Part shown: positions 1 through 12,171 of the stretch, piece by piece
How positions within the stretch are numbered: the first letter of the stretch is position 1
Layout: each line of letters opens with the position of its first letter
NCBI RefSeq assembly: GCF_905163445.1
Contig: NC_053183.1
Coordinates: forward strand, 9,734,001 to 9,798,000
From: Pararge aegeria
Lineage: Eukaryota > Arthropoda > Insecta > Lepidoptera > Nymphalidae
DNA: 64,000 nt
Direction: 5' to 3'
Position numbers and translations under genes: made by a program
The notes under the pieces: generated by a model
Database searches by the model: none
Seen by the model: only the letters and a program-made list of their open reading frames with translations
What the model was told of the DNA's origin: nothing

Positions 1-145
1 GTGTAAGTGTAAGAAAGGCAAATTGCTTACGGCCGCGGCGACGGTCCCTTACCGGAAGGAGCGACAGGGTGACACGGAGCAAAGTTTTCTCCGACGAAAC
101 GATCGCTACCTCCGCTAGGTATGGGTCGCGTCGCGTTAAAAGAGT
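1..145. other. GC-rich single-copy block at window edge, possible exon or regulatory DNA
   Basis: This stretch is much richer in G, C and CpG than its surroundings (for example gccgcggcgacgg near 32-44) and has no similarity to the repeats elsewhere in the window. On the minus strand a good splice-donor-like string, CCG then GTAAGG, lies near position 50, and the sequence above it is open in one frame for about 20 codons back to a possible AG acceptor near 118. That would fit a short exon, but one pair of weak signals is not enough to call it. A conserved regulatory element is equally possible. The window edge cuts the block. Confidence 0.2.
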
Positions 146-1510
146 TCTGAGGATCGATATGCACAATTTTTTTTTTACAGTTACATTCTAATATAAATGT
201 GAGTGATTATTGTGAGTTATTATTGTGTGTTGTTAATAAACTAGCGGACCTGGTTGACAGATGTTGATTGCCAGCATACCTCGCTATAAAATATAGAAAA
301 AAAAATTGGTTGTTGTTTGTACGCGTTAAAATTTCGGTAAAATAAGAAAATCTACGCAAATTGTCTCGCTGATTGTCTGTATACTCTTTGCTTTTGCTAA
401 ATAATAAAAAAATACCTCTTTGGAATGAGGGCTCAAAATGAAACCGACAACCGACGTGCCTTAGAGCGATTAATTAAGCATTCGGGTACGATTTCGCGCA
501 GAAACAGATTAGAGATAATTTATCTGCCCAAGCCCTCGCAGGTTATTTCGCTACCACCTTAGACTGCAAGATCACGTACCAACAAATGAGATTGCAGTCA
601 AGGGATAACTTATGGAATGATGTTAAAAAGTTTTGTAATAATAAAATCTTATTGAAACCTTTTTTTGAAATAAATATTATATGTATATTACATATGATTA
701 CAGTATGCGCTATTTTAAACCTCGCTTACGGCTCCGTTATTATAAAATTGCCACGTTAACTTAATCTTCCAATACCCGTTAAATTAGTATAACTGACGAA
801 ACAGGTATGCTTTTAACTGCACTAAGACTGAATTAAGAGCAGGTATAAAACAAAATATTCTGTACTAGAAATATAAGAGCAGCTAATTAGTAATTATGAT
901 TCTCGCACCCGTTTTTCAGAAAGGGCGTTTTCTGTGGAGAAACAAACGATCATTTTCTGTAAGCAGCCATTCCCTGCCGTCGCTCGCAGTTAAACTCATG
1001 GTGACCTACTTTTCAGCGGGATCTATATGTACTTTCAAATATAAGCTTTATTAATAGAATTGACTGCAACTTTGTTTTGTATTAATCTATTAGAACGTGT
1101 TTTGGAATTTATGGTTAGCTGGTTGTTGTTCTTTTTGTTTAAACTGCTTTGTAACAATCCATCAAATATTTATAATAAGACTAGAATTTATTTCGTGTCA
1201 ATCATTGGAAGCGCTGTTCACCTCTACCCAAACATTCGTAATTTGAGAAAATGGCTGTAGGTACCTATGTCACGAGTCGAGTTAAATGTGTTTGACGTTA
1301 TAACATAACTCGGGAAAATGGAATTACGCTAGTTTCTACATTAATCTGTTTTGTGACAAAGTAAGTTTTTCCTCTAATTTGTGGGTATACACATTTTTTA
1401 ACGCTACTGTATGTTTGCAAGAAAAATGTGACGTGGGTTCAAAAGTTATTTCGCATTGTAAACTAGTGGTTATATTAAAGTAGAATATAATTAGTATCAT
1501 GATTTATGGT
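146..1510. other. AT-rich stretch, nothing recognised
   Basis: No convincing ORF, repeat family shared with the rest of the window, or RNA gene is visible. One 66-codon ORF at 1060-1260 has AT-driven composition (Leu, Phe, Asn, Ile) and no motif; I treat it as chance. Confidence 0.5.
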
Positions 1511-1755
1511 CATCATCATCCTCGTCATTATCGGCCTATTACAGTCCACTGCTGGACTAAAGTCCTCTCACAACGGATGGATTTGCCCATAATCCCCACG
1601 AAGGGCAGACGAGTTGGTGATTCTACTAAATGGTAGTTAGTAGCACAGATGACGTGCCTGTTTTCCATTATATTCCCATCGACACCTCGTAAAACACTCG
1701 CGGGAAGAAGAAGGTTGGTGACAACTGTATTCTAATCTGCCATCACACCACTTTA
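1511..1755 (-). mobile_element. LINE 3' end, RTE-like, minus orientation, degraded
   Basis: It begins with catcatcatc and then cagtccactgctggacta, the reverse complement of the 3' terminus of a lepidopteran LINE whose tail is (GATGAT)n. The same junction recurs at 53151 and, without the microsatellite, at 55040. Near 1711-1745 it holds ggttggtgacaactgtatt, also shared with the 55040 copy (gttgacaactacatt). No coding part is kept, so this is a 5'-truncated dead copy. Confidence 0.6.
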
Positions 1756-3940
1756 TGTAGGCTCCTTTTGTTCCTAAATAACAATACAAACCACCAGACG
1801 AGATTAGCAAAATCACTCATAAGTCCGTAATGAAATTAGGGCACATATTTTTGGGAAAAAAAGCTTTTTACAGGTCCTAAACGAATTCCTTTCATGTAAA
1901 ATTAACGTTAAATCTCCGTTTGCGTTATTTGGTCATTTTACATGAAGTTTGTTAACCTGATAGTGTAACTAGGACAAGTGCATACCTAATTCTTTATACT
2001 TTTATTCGTTATGTTAACTGTTTGGGTAACGGTTACCTCTACTATAAAAATAATGCTTAATTTGCTATACTCTGCGTAAAGCAGATCTTCGGCAATGGTC
2101 GTACGTTTCGCTCCGATACCGGAGTATCCTCAGGAGATGTTATATATTCATATATGTCTAGGAGAGGTTGACTTTACAATGAATAAAAATTAAGCTATAT
2201 TATTATTTATTAAATATTTTTAAAATAATTGTTTTATAAATATAACCTAAAATAAAAAATAAAATTAAGCTTAATTTTCATAATATATCATGGAATTCTG
2301 CTAAGAAACGCCTGCTTCTATCCAATGGTTACCTCTACCTCTCTAATAGCAATGGGCGGAAAGCGGAGCCTGAAAGTTGGAGGGCCGAAGTGTATTGGGG
2401 TCTTAGGCTGCGTGAGTAGTGACTCGGTGTCGAAAATCGCAGCGTTGGTAGAGCCCCAAAAAATGTAATAATAATAATAATAAGATGTAATAATAAGTGC
2501 GAATAAATACGAGTCGTCGGGAGACACTGCGGGAGATTCAAGCGGTACAGGTACGTCTCTTGTGGAAATTCCCAATAAAGACATATGTCGAGTAGTGGGC
2601 TTCCTTCGGTTGAGGTGATGATGATGAACATTGAAATCGCAGGTAAAGGTAACAACATTTTATATTAAGTAGTACCTATTCTGTTATTTTACTTACAGCC
2701 AACTTTATATCAACGTCTCCTTTCCGGAAAGTATCGACGTGACAATTTGTAAAGTTTCCTGCTGAGTTACGTTCGTTTATTTCTGCTGCCGAGTATCTAC
2801 TAAAAGTTTGAATACCTACCATTTTTATAGTTACCTATATAGAAACCTATAAGAACAATATTAATGCAGGTTGCTGGTTGTGGCTCGTAACCTGAACTGA
2901 GTGCTATTTCGTTTAATGAGGTGTCACTTTTCGGGGTCGGTCGGGTGTCTTTGATGGAAGAAGTTTTGGGTTGGAACGTAATAGTAAATATACCTGCTGT
3001 TATATTAATTTAAATTTTGTTATGTAGGATTGATACTAGTTCATGATTAATATTGTGAGTATCATTTGAAGTATAATGCCATGTAAGTATTTAAAAATTG
3101 TATATTCTATTATCTAGAGTTCCCAACCTCATAATGGGAAAATCGAACACTTATAGATTGTAGGACCAATTATTATTTATCCGTTCTTCTGCCCAATTGT
3201 ATGTCAAGGTATTTTGATTATGATAATAAAATCTGTACCAAAGTTTTTTTATTTTTTTATATCACATTAAAGGTATACTCTGGCATTTTTTACTAAATAC
3301 GCGTGATCCGTAATGTACCGTACATTTCCAACGAAGTTCCTTATCATCTGATGTTCACCGAATATAAATGGAGACCATGTTAAAAAAAATGAAAACATAA
3401 GTAAGGTACGATGTAAAAAAGTATGCAACTTATAGTAAGAAAATAACACATTTTATCAAAGTAAGCATGCTTTTCCATGAGAATTGAATTTGTTCAATAT
3501 GTTTTTATTTCGTTCCGTTCGCGGGCTCTACGCCCTCTAGTGCTATGTTTATCTAAGCTCTTCAGCCAACACTCCGTTATATTTTGATGTTTGTTTGGGG
3601 CGACATCTTCTTAGGTGACACTTAAATTGTTTTCAGTTATAAGTCGTCACCTCGAGAAGGCATTTTTTTTTTCAAATTTATAACTGAAAAAGCTCTGATT
3701 GAAATGTTATGTATTAAAATTTAGGTGCCTTCTTTAATTTTATTATCAGTGATAGTGACATGGGCCAACGGCTTAATGTTTCCGAGGCATGTTGGCGGAC
3801 ACTACTTATTTTTATAACTGTGGTAGTGAAAATTCCTGATAAACAGAGATTACAGAGGAACTCAATAATTAACTCAATTAGCTCATGTAATTTAAAATTA
3901 CTTTATGGTTTACTAGTTTACAATTTGACTCCAGATCATT
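1756..3940. other. Mostly unique AT-rich DNA with one short (AAT)n
   Basis: A short (ATA)n microsatellite lies near 2466-2482. Two overlapping minus-strand frames are open between about 2318 and 2658, but they read through the microsatellite as runs of Tyr and Ile, so they are not credible genes. I see no repeat family shared with the rest of the window here. Confidence 0.45.
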
Positions 3941-4095
3941 ACCGTTCTTTTGATGAGGTGGTTAGTGGAATTCTTAACGATTCCCAACATCAAATCCGTT
4001 ACATAGCGACATGTTCGACAAATGGTTTAGCTTCGTGGTTAAGTAATACAGGTACTTGCTACGGTACAGTCTTTTTCAGTCCAAGTTAGCTCTTA
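3941..4095 (+). repeat. Dispersed repeat D, copy 1
   Basis: About 155 bp are nearly identical to 6641-6796, 2.7 kb away: both run from cgttcttttgat through gattcccaacatcaaatccg and gacatgttcgacaaatggtt to the end agttagctctta. The flanks differ on both sides. Orientation is arbitrary because no tail or promoter box is clear. It is a transposon-derived fragment or a local duplication; I do not recognise the family. Confidence 0.7.
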
Positions 4096-4375
4096 CACAA
4101 TATCGGCTAAGACCACACATTATTAGATATTATGGATGTCTGTCAAAACATTTTCAGTACCAGCTCGGAGTTTTTTTACCTATTGGCACTGTCCGATGCC
4201 CGTGTATTGAGCCGTCAATCTTGTTCGTTAATAAGAACTGTGAAAGCTTAATAAATCGCATTGGAACCCTGTATTCCTGTCCCCTGTGGCCAGTAGGATA
4301 CTTATTGGGTGAGGCAGTGCTTTACCCACTTTTATCTACTACAGACGGACGAAGTTGAACTAGGGGGGCCAAAAA

Positions 4376-5219
4376 TCTATACTTATAATAAAACTGTAAC
4401 TGGAAGATTTCTGTACATTTAATATATTTTGAAAATTGTGACCTGGGGATGCTTTATAATCGATACTGAGTCTAAAACAGATTTTTATTTAATTTTTGTC
4501 TGTCTGTCTGTCTGTCTATCTGTCCGTCCGGGCATCACGTGAAATCTACTGAACGGATTTAAATAAAATGATATTCCGGGTCAACATATAGGCTACTTTT
4601 TATCCCGATAAACAAAAAGCTTCTCCCGGGAAATGAGATGAAAATTTTTACAAATTTTACTTCACAGCTCCGTTAAATTTCAATCGATTTAAATCATTCT
4701 TTTTTTATTTGAAAGTATATACTATCAAGCATGTGTTGTGTAATTTTAATGAAGATCTGATAAATATTGTCGGAGATAAAGGACATAAATCTTCACAGAT
4801 AACAGCGAGTCGCAAGGCATATGGGAAAACGATCGAATGCATGCGTACCATCTTACTTTTATTATAAATGCGAAATTTTGTGAGTATGTTTGTATGAATC
4901 GACGGAGATGTTTAAAGTAATCATTATTACTTTAAAAAAAAGTCCGGGAGGCTAAATGTCTAACTGTTAAGGCACAATAACCGCTTTTTGTTATAATTTG
5001 TCAATCAAAACACTGGTACAAACTTAAGATGGTGACGTTCCTATCAGATCTTTATCCAAATAAATAGTTTTATAGTTAAAATTGATTATGTACCTGCAAA
5101 TTCCTCTTTAAATTATTCAAATTGGACCAATCGTTTAAACGTTACGACGGGTAGGTATATAAATGCTTAAAAATATTTTGATTATACTTGATGCAGACGA
5201 AGTTGCGCGGGTCAGCTAG
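4376..5219 (+). mobile_element. Non-autonomous Helitron-like element, full length (composite type)
   Basis: The element starts with TC (TCTATACTTATAATAAAACT) after an A at 4375 and ends in CTAG (5216-5219) before a T at 5220, the TC...CTAG ends and A^T insertion site typical of Helitrons. The 3' end (gacgaagttgcgcggg) is the form common in Lepidoptera. A second copy at 41682-42350 matches along most of its length, including the (TGTC)n near 4497-4530 and the string gggcatcacgtgaaa. There is no Rep/helicase ORF. Near 4858 an internal attataaatgcgaaa resembles the 5' end of the short Helitrons elsewhere in this window, so the family looks like a chimera. Confidence 0.85.
4497..4530 (+). repeat. 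(TGTC)n microsatellite inside Helitron
   Basis: About six to seven TGTC units with two substitutions. It is also present in shorter form in the sister Helitron copy (41809-41822), so it belongs to the element. Confidence 0.85.
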
Positions 5220-5579
5220 TAATTAAATATAACCAGTTAGCAATGTAAAGAATGAAGAGAGTAAGTGAAGCAGAGAGTAAAAGTATTTTTCAGTATATGC
5301 ACGCCCGAGCAACACTCTGGATAGGATTGCTGAAACAAAAATAATAAAGCTATAAGCCCTTCGGAACTGCTCGCTTCATAACATCTGAATTCTGAATGTT
5401 GGCTATTGAATGTTTAATGATGTTTTGGTCACTGGATACTAGTGCTTACACTTCAAAATTCATTATAACTTTTGTGGTATTGTTATTATTTTAGTACTTT
5501 AAATATTTATCGTCATCATCGTAATGTTAAATAATGGTAGTTTATTGCTGTGCTTAGGGCTTTTGTAGAGAGTGCAAAA

Positions 5580-5760
5580 TTTCACAGTCTGCGTCAGCGT
5601 GCGTCCAGCTACTCCAGTTTGATATCGCCTATCCTCTAAATCGGTCTACCGATGCTGCATTTACCGGAGCAGGATCGCCATTCCAGCATCTTAGCACCCA
5701 GCGTTCAACGGTTCTTCAAGCTATGAGCACTTCCGATTGACACTTTAGGTCAGTAACTGT
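5580..5760 (-). pseudogene. LINE reverse transcriptase C-terminus, broken fragment
   Basis: Reading the minus strand with frameshifts gives the pieces RTVERW, then LEWRSCSGKCSIGRP, then GDIK. This is the order seen at the C-terminus of lepidopteran LINE polymerases, where a VLEW..RCG..S.GRP stretch precedes RWTDDI. The RWTDDIKRV part is kept much better at 45430-45486. Stops and at least one frameshift interrupt it, so it cannot make protein. The assignment rests on remembered family consensus, not on a search. Confidence 0.55.
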
Positions 5761-6640
5761 AGTTTATTTTATGGATCACCAAACCGAACGAGATTGCGTG
5801 ACCTAAGTGAAATAAAAATTACGAAATACTTTCTTTTGGATGACAATCTGATACGCTTTTACCGTATCTGGTGAAAAATATTGTGTCTTGTAAAAACGGG
5901 AAGCCTGTCAAATCAGGGTTAGAATAATAAGCAGGTCTTTATACCGCAAAAAAGTGTTACATCGGGACGAAGAATATTATATTTATTAAATACACTAGCC
6001 TGTTTACCTAGCTTTAGCTGTCAAATAAGAGTAACAGATTAAGCTACGTATTTATTTCGTTTAAACTTATCTTAAACATTTCGTACGGTTCTTTACGTTA
6101 AAATTAACGAATCTTAAATTTTAGTTTCTTTCTTCGAGCGTTTATATATTGTCCACCTTCTTTATTGACGGTACGTAGGCATCTAGACGATGATGCAGGT
6201 TATATACTGTTTTTGAAATTATGTTTATTTTTAAGATTAATAATATTAGCTTATTTATGTTTAAGTTAGTTATTAGCTTATATATGTCGCTGTTATTTGC
6301 CCCCTCCACTAATACCGTTTATAGTGTATGGTTTTATCTAGTTGGAAGGTCACGCCTGTTCGATTCGTCGAACCCCGGGATTCAACTACTGGCCAGGTCT
6401 GACTCCTTACGCACTCGCCCCAATCCCCAGTGACGCTGTTACACCCTAAGAGTTATATGAAATATAAAATAAGTTGGAAGAATGAAAAATGCAATCGATC
6501 CGAAGAAGTAGCAAATTAAAGGTATAGACTGCCTTTACCGCTATTGTTGTTTAGTGTCGGTCATAATGACTCCCAAGGAATTTAGCATTTTAGTGGCATA
6601 GATAATACACTAATAACAGCTAGTTACTGGCTGACTGGGC
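5761..6640. other. Unique AT-rich DNA, nothing recognised
   Basis: A less AT-rich patch at 6340-6430 contains tgttcgattcg, which resembles a Pol III box B, but I see no box A at the right distance and no second copy. No credible gene. Confidence 0.4.
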
Positions 6641-6796
6641 ACGTTCTTTTGATCGGGTGGTTAGTGGATTTCTTAACGATTCCCAACATCAAATCCGTTA
6701 CGAAGCGACATGTTCGACAAATGGTTTAGTTTCGTGGTTAGGTAACACAGGTACTTGCTACGGTACAGTCTTTTTTTCAGTCCAAGTTAGCTCTTA
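6641..6796 (+). repeat. Dispersed repeat D, copy 2
   Basis: Nearly identical to 3941-4095 over its whole length apart from scattered substitutions (for example gatcgggtgg versus gatgaggtgg). It ends within 40 bp of a degenerate SINE C piece at 6835, while copy 1 has no such neighbour. Confidence 0.7.
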
Positions 6797-6834
6797 ACTT
6801 CAATTTCACTTGGGTGGATTCTAGACGGCTCTAT

Positions 6835-6935
6835 ACCGGAACGTTAAATCGGAACGGAATGTTTAGCAGCACGTCTTTGTCATTAGGGTTTTAACTCTAA
6901 TCACGATCGAAGCCTACCAGACAAAACTTTTATAT
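6835..6935 (-). mobile_element. SINE C fragment (minus), degraded
   Basis: Shares ataccggaacg, gcagcacgtctttgtc and cgatcgaagcct with the SINE C copies at 25125 and 32240. The tRNA-related head is missing. Confidence 0.55.
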
Positions 6936-8345
6936 AGTTTTATGATACTTTAAACCTAGCTTGGCTTTATAGTGAATAGGCAGTAATATAGTTCTATCTG
7001 CAGAGGTGAGATCATTTATTTTACCAGATATATATATATTTCGGTTGCCGTGCTTATGAACATTTTAGGTAAGTGCAGGACGCTCACGAGTTATTACTCA
7101 GGAATATTAACGTCATTTAATAAAATGATCTGCTATTATAGTTCGATTTAAGATTTCAACGTACCAATATATCGATTTCCGAACTCTCAGTTCACAGTAA
7201 TGGGAAGGTACAGGAATTTTTCTGTTTGGAAGTTTTCGAAGTCAAATATGCATAGGTATATTTCGCAATACATAAATTCAATTTAAGGTTGGAACGATTG
7301 AAAAACGGAAATTTAAGTTACCATTGTAGGTAGACAGCTATTATTATAGCATAATGTGTACTAAGATGTATTCTAGGAGTATTTTGAAATGAGGTTAAAA
7401 CAATGTTAATATTACTGAATTATAAGAGAAAAATAGAATAGACACACATCAAAACGACAAAAAGCACAAGAAATCATATAGGCAATACGAAAAGCTGTGT
7501 AGTATTTTATAAACACTATGATGATAATAATTCTATAACTAAGTCTATACACTTATCATCACAGCGAAAACATGATATGTTTTTATTCTTAAAAATATTT
7601 CTGACTAAAAATCTTTCCTCTGTAACATTTTTAAATGTTACCTCTAACGCAAATTTGCTGCAAATAAATTATTTTTTAGTTGCATTCTGCAATAGATTCC
7701 TGTCGTGTCACGCTTTTAATGTGAACTTTTAGAATATTCTTATTGAACAACATCCATATATAGGCCCATTAGTCTATCCATGAATGAAATATTTACAGAA
7801 CCCGCATTGGTGGTGTCACACAGTAATTCGAAAATTTAGAAAAGATCGTGGGCATATATTATACAAATATTAGCATGAACAGTGTAATTTATTACTTTGC
7901 CCTATAAGTAACCATTTGTGTGCGTATTTATGATTTTTTAACAGGTGTTGGGTGAAACGATATAATATATTTGGATAAACTCGCAAAACTATTCATTAAT
8001 TAATTCGCCATTCGTTCAAATTCTGGCGATTTTGATTATGATATAAAAAAACCGTTTAGTAAAAATAAAATAATGTCATCCGAAAATTAGGATAGTAAAT
8101 GATTCTCTCCTTAAGTGATACATTTCTCACTAATACGATTCATTATTAAATCATACTGTTCTGCGAGAGCATAATTAATGGACCTACCCGCTAACTTGCA
8201 ATAGAGTAGCGCTCGATTAAACACTGAACCATCTCGTTAGTAAATGAGGTTCTGGCGAACTGGGATGGTGTGACTGCAGTTATCCTATTAAATTTTTATA
8301 CTCTACGATTTATAACTGACAAACTTTGCTCGTATAAGTTTGATC
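6936..8345. other. AT-rich stretch, nothing recognised
   Basis: No ORF of note, no repeat shared with the rest of the window, and no strong secondary structure were seen. Confidence 0.45.
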
Positions 8346-8349
8346 TCTT

Positions 8350-8775
8350 CTTTTTTTTCAAGTATTTCTTTATTCAAATAGGCCCATAGATGGCGCTTTG
8401 GGTGTGTACATTACATAAAAAAATAAACATACCTAGTAGTAAAAAATGGTTATTATTAGATACATTAGTAAACTTAAAACTAAGTTAAGCTACAAGGGTT
8501 CCAAACCCGCATCACTATCTCACATTGTCTCTCAAAACTATTTAAAAAACAACAACAAAATTACTAATTAAAAAAAACAACCGGGTCAGTGCAATTATTG
8601 GATTCGACCTATCTGAATATCCTTCTATCATTTACGTAATTCTGGCTATAACAGAATTTTTATATCAATTACCTTCGCCCTTGAACATCTGCTGCACCAG
8701 AGGAACCACCAAAGCGTTGTTGGTTTTTAAGGAATTTGTTTATCCGCCTCTTGAATAAACTCAACAAACTTTTGA
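8350..8775 (-). mobile_element. LINE 3' region, family H, minus orientation
   Basis: Begins with caagtatttctttattcaaa then taggcccatagatggcgct, the reverse complement of a LINE 3' terminus; the plus-strand form of the same end lies at 63555-63590. Further in, taagctacaagggttccaaa matches the copy at 40625. Only noncoding 3' sequence is recognisable and the inner boundary is uncertain. Confidence 0.6.
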
Positions 8776-8888
8776 GAGAACAGATTAGATGCAAGTTTGT
8801 TCCACAATTTGTGGTGCATGCTAGAAGTGATCACATTGTACGAGTAGTAGAAGAATACCAGGCATACAGATGATCTATATCTTCTATA

Positions 8889-9596
8889 TCTATATACCTA
8901 TATAATAAAATCGTAGACTAGCCATGCATTTGCATTGAAGATTTTTGCAATAAGATAACTGAGAAACTTTAGAAATAAGAAATTGAACGTAAAAATGCAA
9001 TTTTTTGAACTTTTGTCTGTTTGTCTGTAATTCTGTTGGTTTGTGCACGCAAAAACTACTAAATATTTGTAAGTGCACTTTGGCAAATATATAGCTAATA
9101 CTCCGGAATAAAATAATATATACTTAAATCCGATTTTAGTCCAAACATTCCTTAACCGATTTTAGTAATTTATTTTCACTAGGATGGTTTTATAATTAGT
9201 TTCATTATGCTCACATTTTGTGAAGATCTTGTTCATATTGTGGGAAAGCAAACCCCTCACTTAAGACGTAATAAGTGCATGCAAACATGCCAGGTGAATA
9301 ACTTGAATAACTTATATAAAAAAGTTGCTCATCCATCCTTTTACTGACTTAAATCAACTTTAATTGCCTAGCGCGTATGACTAACACTTCATTATTCTAC
9401 TGCCATGGTGATTTAGGCTTCGATTAGTATATCACATACTTTACTCGATTATAAAGTTGCATCGTTAGTTTTACTATCCACACAAAATCTTAGCACTTTG
9501 TTTGTGTGTCTAGAACTGGCAATCCGAATAAAAGCTGCACCTGTTAAGCTACGCCGCAATCCGTAGTTAACGTGCGGAACCGCAGGGTGCAGCTAG
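8889..9596 (+). mobile_element. Non-autonomous Helitron-like element, full length
   Basis: Starts TCTATATACCTATATAATAA after A8888 and ends GGGTGCAGCTAG before T9597, so the TC/CTAG ends and A^T site are both present. The first part resembles the Helitrons at 4376 and 41682 (the tctgtctgtttgtctg stretch and the following acgcaaaaactact). No ORF for Rep or helicase. Overlapping short ORFs at 8890-9086 on the minus strand are chance. Confidence 0.75.
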
Positions 9597-10598
9597 TCTA
9601 CAATGACTGTCTTATTAATAGATTTAATTTTCGTAAAAAAATGCAGCTTTATTTTCCTATAATTGTTAATAATTTGACTGACCCTCGAGGGTAATCCGAT
9701 TTAAGATAAGAAGATCAGATTAGTAGTCTAAATAAAGAACTAGGTATTTTTATACTGTTTATTTAGAATCAGTGTATGTGAGATAGAAGATGAGGAATTC
9801 CGGATTGCCGTCGCAATCTCTTTATACATGAGGAAAATATTAGTGATTTTTCTTTTTCTTATTTGCTAGTATCAGCAACAGTTTTACATCTCAATAGGTA
9901 GAGAGAAACTAAAACATGTTTGTAGTTCAGGGTTCCGATTTGGCTGGTTGTGTTACGCCAAATTCGGTAAACGCAGTAAGTAATTTTTATAATACTTTCT
10001 GTATCCTGCGACAGTAAATTATGCACCTCTAAAGCCTGTGAAGTAATATTTTAGTTATTTAAACGTTGTATATATCAATGTATATACTTAAATGTATTAC
10101 CTTGGTTCAAAATAAGTTACATACATACACATATAAACTGTTTTACTTATTATACCTTCCTAAGAGTTGCGATGACATTTAAAAGTGCATGCGCTACGCT
10201 GCTGCGTAGCGTATGCTACGATTAATTCTTGTGTAATACGATTAACACTTGTTATAATATCTCGAACATGCATCCAGATTTTAAGAAACGTTTATCAGCT
10301 TGACCAGTGCCGTATCTAGGAGAACCGAAAAACGTTAAGATGCCGAGTTGATATAGCAACAAAGTACTTCCTTAGAATTTTATTCTTAAAAAAATATTTT
10401 CAACCCGATTTTTTTATTTAGCCTAAGTAAGGTGAACCGATGAAGTGCTATTGCCAGTAATGCTGGATAGGCTGGTACTATGATCAATGAATAAGTATAC
10501 AAGAGTATACCATGTGTAAAAGCAAAGTAGAGAGATGATGTTACTTTAACAAAAGTAAAACGTTTGGCCATAAACAACATGACTATTTATAATAACAT
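9597..10598. other. Unique AT-rich DNA, nothing firm
   Basis: Near 10308 the string cagtgccgtatctagg resembles the outer end of a hAT-like terminal inverted repeat, but no matching end was found. No gene is visible. Confidence 0.35.
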
Positions 10599-10710
10599 GA
10601 CTTTTATTATAGATAATATAATCTCTTTTATTATCTATAATAAAAGAGATTTATAAATTAAAAATTTATAATAAAAGAGATTTTTTTATTATCTATAATA
10701 AAAGAGATTT
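10599..10710. repeat. Palindromic tandem cluster built on 'taataaaagagattt'
   Basis: The unit tataataaaagagattt appears three times, near 10637, 10668 and 10694. The first is the right half of a palindrome with arms atctcttttatt/aataaaagagat around a 6-nt centre (10621-10650), and another partial copy lies upstream. The block could form a cruciform. It looks like local duplication by slippage or template switching, and I see no transposon ends. Confidence 0.75.
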
Positions 10711-12171
10711 GAGGAAGTCTTAAAAAGCTTATTTTATTTGACTAATGAATGGTTATTTTATTAAAGATTTCTAATTTTTATGTCATATCAAGTTCGCAAT
10801 TTAAATTATCTAGTAGAATTCCTTAAATTCTCTCAGAGTTCGTCAATGGCAATAATGTTTTATTAATTTCTTTAGCTTTATTCTTAATCCTACATGCCAT
10901 AGCACTTAAAATGATATGCTAAGCGATAAGGCAATCCACCAGTTGAAATAGTTATAGGTATTTTTTAGGGATTCTTGTAGGGATTTCATATTTTCGCTTG
11001 GGTCCAACGGTTATCTTCAACTGTCTGTGTGTGTGTGTGTAATGTTGCCTGACAATTAATTGTCTGTAAAGTTACCGACACTGCACTATGCAGTGTTGAT
11101 CACTATTCCAACCTCAGTGCCATCTGTCCATTGAGCTATATTTGCCCTGCTATGCCGGTTTCACGCTTTTAAACTGATGTCCTTATTCCAAATTTGATCA
11201 CGATAAGACACTTCTTGCATAACTCTTTCCATCGCGCTTTAAGAAGGTTCCCGTAGTTGTCCTGAAAAGAAGCGAAAGTTAAGCGATTGGCCAAGGACAA
11301 GAATATAGATAGTGAGCCTTCTTATCACTTGGGCAATTATGTTGCAGAGTGATAAAAAAAAAAGGCTTCAGATAGACTAATAATATTATTTGTGCAACTT
11401 CCAATGGCTTCCATTCGCCTGACACAATTGTAATCAATGAAGGCATTTATAACAGTTCGTTTGCTAGTAACTTGTGAGTTTTCTCTCACATAGACCTACC
11501 GAAGTGCCCGATGAAGAAGTAAAAGATTTTATACTTTATCTATTGATACTTTGTAGCACTTTGGTTTGCACTTTGTCTACTATAAAGTTACACCAATGCA
11601 CTTACTTTTTTAATTACTTTTTACACATCAATTTATATATTTTATGTAATGATCTTTAAAGTTAAATGAGTTGCAATGTTTACTACCATAAATAACTATG
11701 TTACATTTTTATCTGCAGGTTCTTTACTGTAATGGATAAAGTTATGAGCAACATTTGTCCGGCATTTTCTCTTTGAAAGAACGAGTGTTATACTCGTACA
11801 AAAAACGACTACGCTTTTCTTTCTTTATAATTTACTCTATTTTGAAAGTTTTTATTACTCGATTTTGAAAGTGCTTGTTTCAAAGTTTAGTTACAATATG
11901 ATCGGGCAAGCGAAAAGCAATTTCTGTCATAACTGACTTTGATAAAAAGATAAGGTTTACTCGTTGAGAAGATTCTCTGTGGTGCATAAGCTCTACAGAA
12001 AGAAAGCTACCGGCAAATTTAAATATATGTTCATAAGATCAGTTCAAATGTTTATACGGTAGAAGACTACAAAAAGACAAAGAGACACACGTTTATAGTG
12101 TTTTTAATAAATTAAATAATAAATTCTTATATGTAGGTATAAGCGTTTTTTTGGATATCATGGTTGTAAAG
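10711..12171. other. Mostly unique DNA with a short (GT)n
   Basis: A (GT)n run of about eight units lies at 11023-11040. The remainder has no recognised repeat or gene; the short ORF at 11474-11659 is AT-driven and has no motif. Confidence 0.45.

Noticed and set aside
2318..2658. Two overlapping 88- and 107-codon minus ORFs
   Set aside because: They read through a (TAA)n microsatellite as Tyr/Ile runs and have no motif.
4497..4530. CRISPR-like or regulatory repeat array
   Set aside because: It is a simple (TGTC)n microsatellite inside a Helitron; no spaced repeats exist anywhere in the window and the organism is eukaryotic.
10308..10330. hAT-type terminal repeat (cagtgccgtatctagg)
   Set aside because: No matching opposite end or target duplication could be found.
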